Origin: CALGSZ01 sp042408955
GTDB lineage: Bacteria; Chloroflexota; Chloroflexia; Thermomicrobiales; UBA6265
Length of the DNA: 5,181 bases
Direction of reading: 5' to 3'
Assembly: GCA_042408955.1 (NCBI GenBank)
Contig: JBHOQQ010000169.1
Span: 1-5,181, forward strand
Shown: positions 4,865 through 5,181 of the stretch, in pieces
How positions within the stretch are numbered: position 1 is the first letter of the stretch
How the letters are laid out: every line of letters starts with the position of its first letter
Notes under the pieces: generated by a model
The model's input: only the letters and a program-made list of their open reading frames with translations
Database searches by the model: none
Told to the model about the DNA's origin: nothing
Position numbers and translations under genes: made by a program

Positions 4865-5181
4865 ATGACCGGGCAGCGCTCGTCGTCGCAACCAGCCCAG
4901 CCCAAGGCACCGGCCGCGCTTCCGGCACGTTCCTCTCCCCTTATCTTTTCCATCCATTTGCAGCCCGCCTCCGACGATCAGATCAAGGTCGCCGCATCCG
5001 GTCCGGCCGGGACTGCCGAAGCCACCGTCGCGGCGCCTCAGCTCCCGCCACTCCCCGACGATCCCGAGATGGGTTCCCACGCGATGAGCCATCGCGTGGG
5101 GTCCCTTCGCTGGCAAGCAGCCGCCCGCAGTGGCGAGCAGCTGTTTGCCGTCGCCTTTCCTCCCCCCATCCTGCGACTCCT
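4865..5181 (+). CDS. Partial gene, possible N-terminus of a CHAT-domain protein
   Basis: An open frame of 105 codons starts at ATG 4865 and runs off the window without a stop. An in-frame TAA at 4850-4852 makes this ATG the first possible start. No strong Shine-Dalgarno sequence precedes it. Residues 1-24 are rich in Ser, Pro and Ala and probably disordered. Residues 26-57 look like beta strands (LIFSIHLQ, QIKVAASGPAG, AEATVAAP). After a variable stretch, 85-105 read AAARSGEQLFAVAFPPPILRL. This resembles the G-LF--LFP motif that I associate with the region upstream of CHAT caspase-like domains in Chloroflexota and Cyanobacteria proteins. No catalytic His or Cys is within view, so the family call is tentative. 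Codons 69-81 are made from a long palindrome. A different beta-rich protein is possible. Confidence 0.5.
   Translation, partial: MTGQRSSSQPAQPKAPAALPARSSPLIFSIHLQPASDDQIKVAASGPAGTAEATVAAPQLPPLPDDPEMGSHAMSHRVGSLRWQAAARSGEQLFAVAFPPPILRL
5071..5105. repeat. Strong palindrome inside the partial gene
   Basis: CCCACGCGATG (5076-5086) and CATCGCGTGGG (5090-5100) are perfect 11-bp inverted arms separated by AGC. The pairing extends outward through GGG (5071-5073) and CCC (5103-5105) after one wobble and one mismatch. It encodes part of a variable linker (MGSHAMSHRVGSL). It could be a protein-binding site, a hairpin in the mRNA, or a small palindromic repeat inserted in frame. Confidence 0.7.

Noticed and set aside
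4838..5116. Minus-strand open frame opposite the last gene
   Set aside because: Gly/Arg-rich shadow with no motif; the plus-strand frame has better protein character and stays open to the window edge.

Overview
The window carries the cytosolic protein quality-control operon tig-clpP-clpX on the plus strand. It is followed by about 1 kb of repeat-rich, apparently non-coding DNA, and then by the start of an unrelated gene that runs off the right edge. The DNA is GC-rich. The gene order, the residues after the ClpP active-site histidine (MIHQGSAGFRG) and an antitoxin relic of the 'DP-WDIVGI...HDRYLAE' type suggest a Chloroflexota bacterium, perhaps of the Thermomicrobia/Sphaerobacter type. This assignment is an inference from protein flavour only.

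Layout: (1) 1-169, a perfect TATAAT and a long, hairpin-rich leader. (2) 170-1639, trigger factor, starting at GTG 170. (3) 1640-1762, a spacer with three small hairpins. (4) 1763-2428, ClpP with an intact Ser-His-Asp triad. (5) 2429-2556, a spacer that folds on paper into a compact three-way junction ending just before the clpX ribosome binding site. (6) 2557-3822, complete ClpX. (7) 3823-4864, no intact gene. This stretch holds a nested inverted-repeat (MITE-like) block built on a GTCATYCCG motif, a short degenerate tandem repeat, a decayed minus-strand antitoxin gene with one frameshift, and a second copy of a 36-bp sequence that also forms the last 36 bp of clpX. (8) 4865-5181, the 5' end of a gene that may encode a CHAT-type protein. 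It is preceded by two mutually exclusive hairpins and contains a strong palindrome.

How the genes work together: trigger factor meets nascent chains at the ribosome. ClpX unfolds selected proteins and feeds them to ClpP for degradation. All three are co-directional with spacers of 123 and 128 bp, large enough to hold regulatory RNA structure.

No large undescribed system is evident. The best candidates for something new are the clpP-clpX three-way junction, the 36-bp hairpin repeat fused to the end of clpX, and the alternative hairpins before the last gene.
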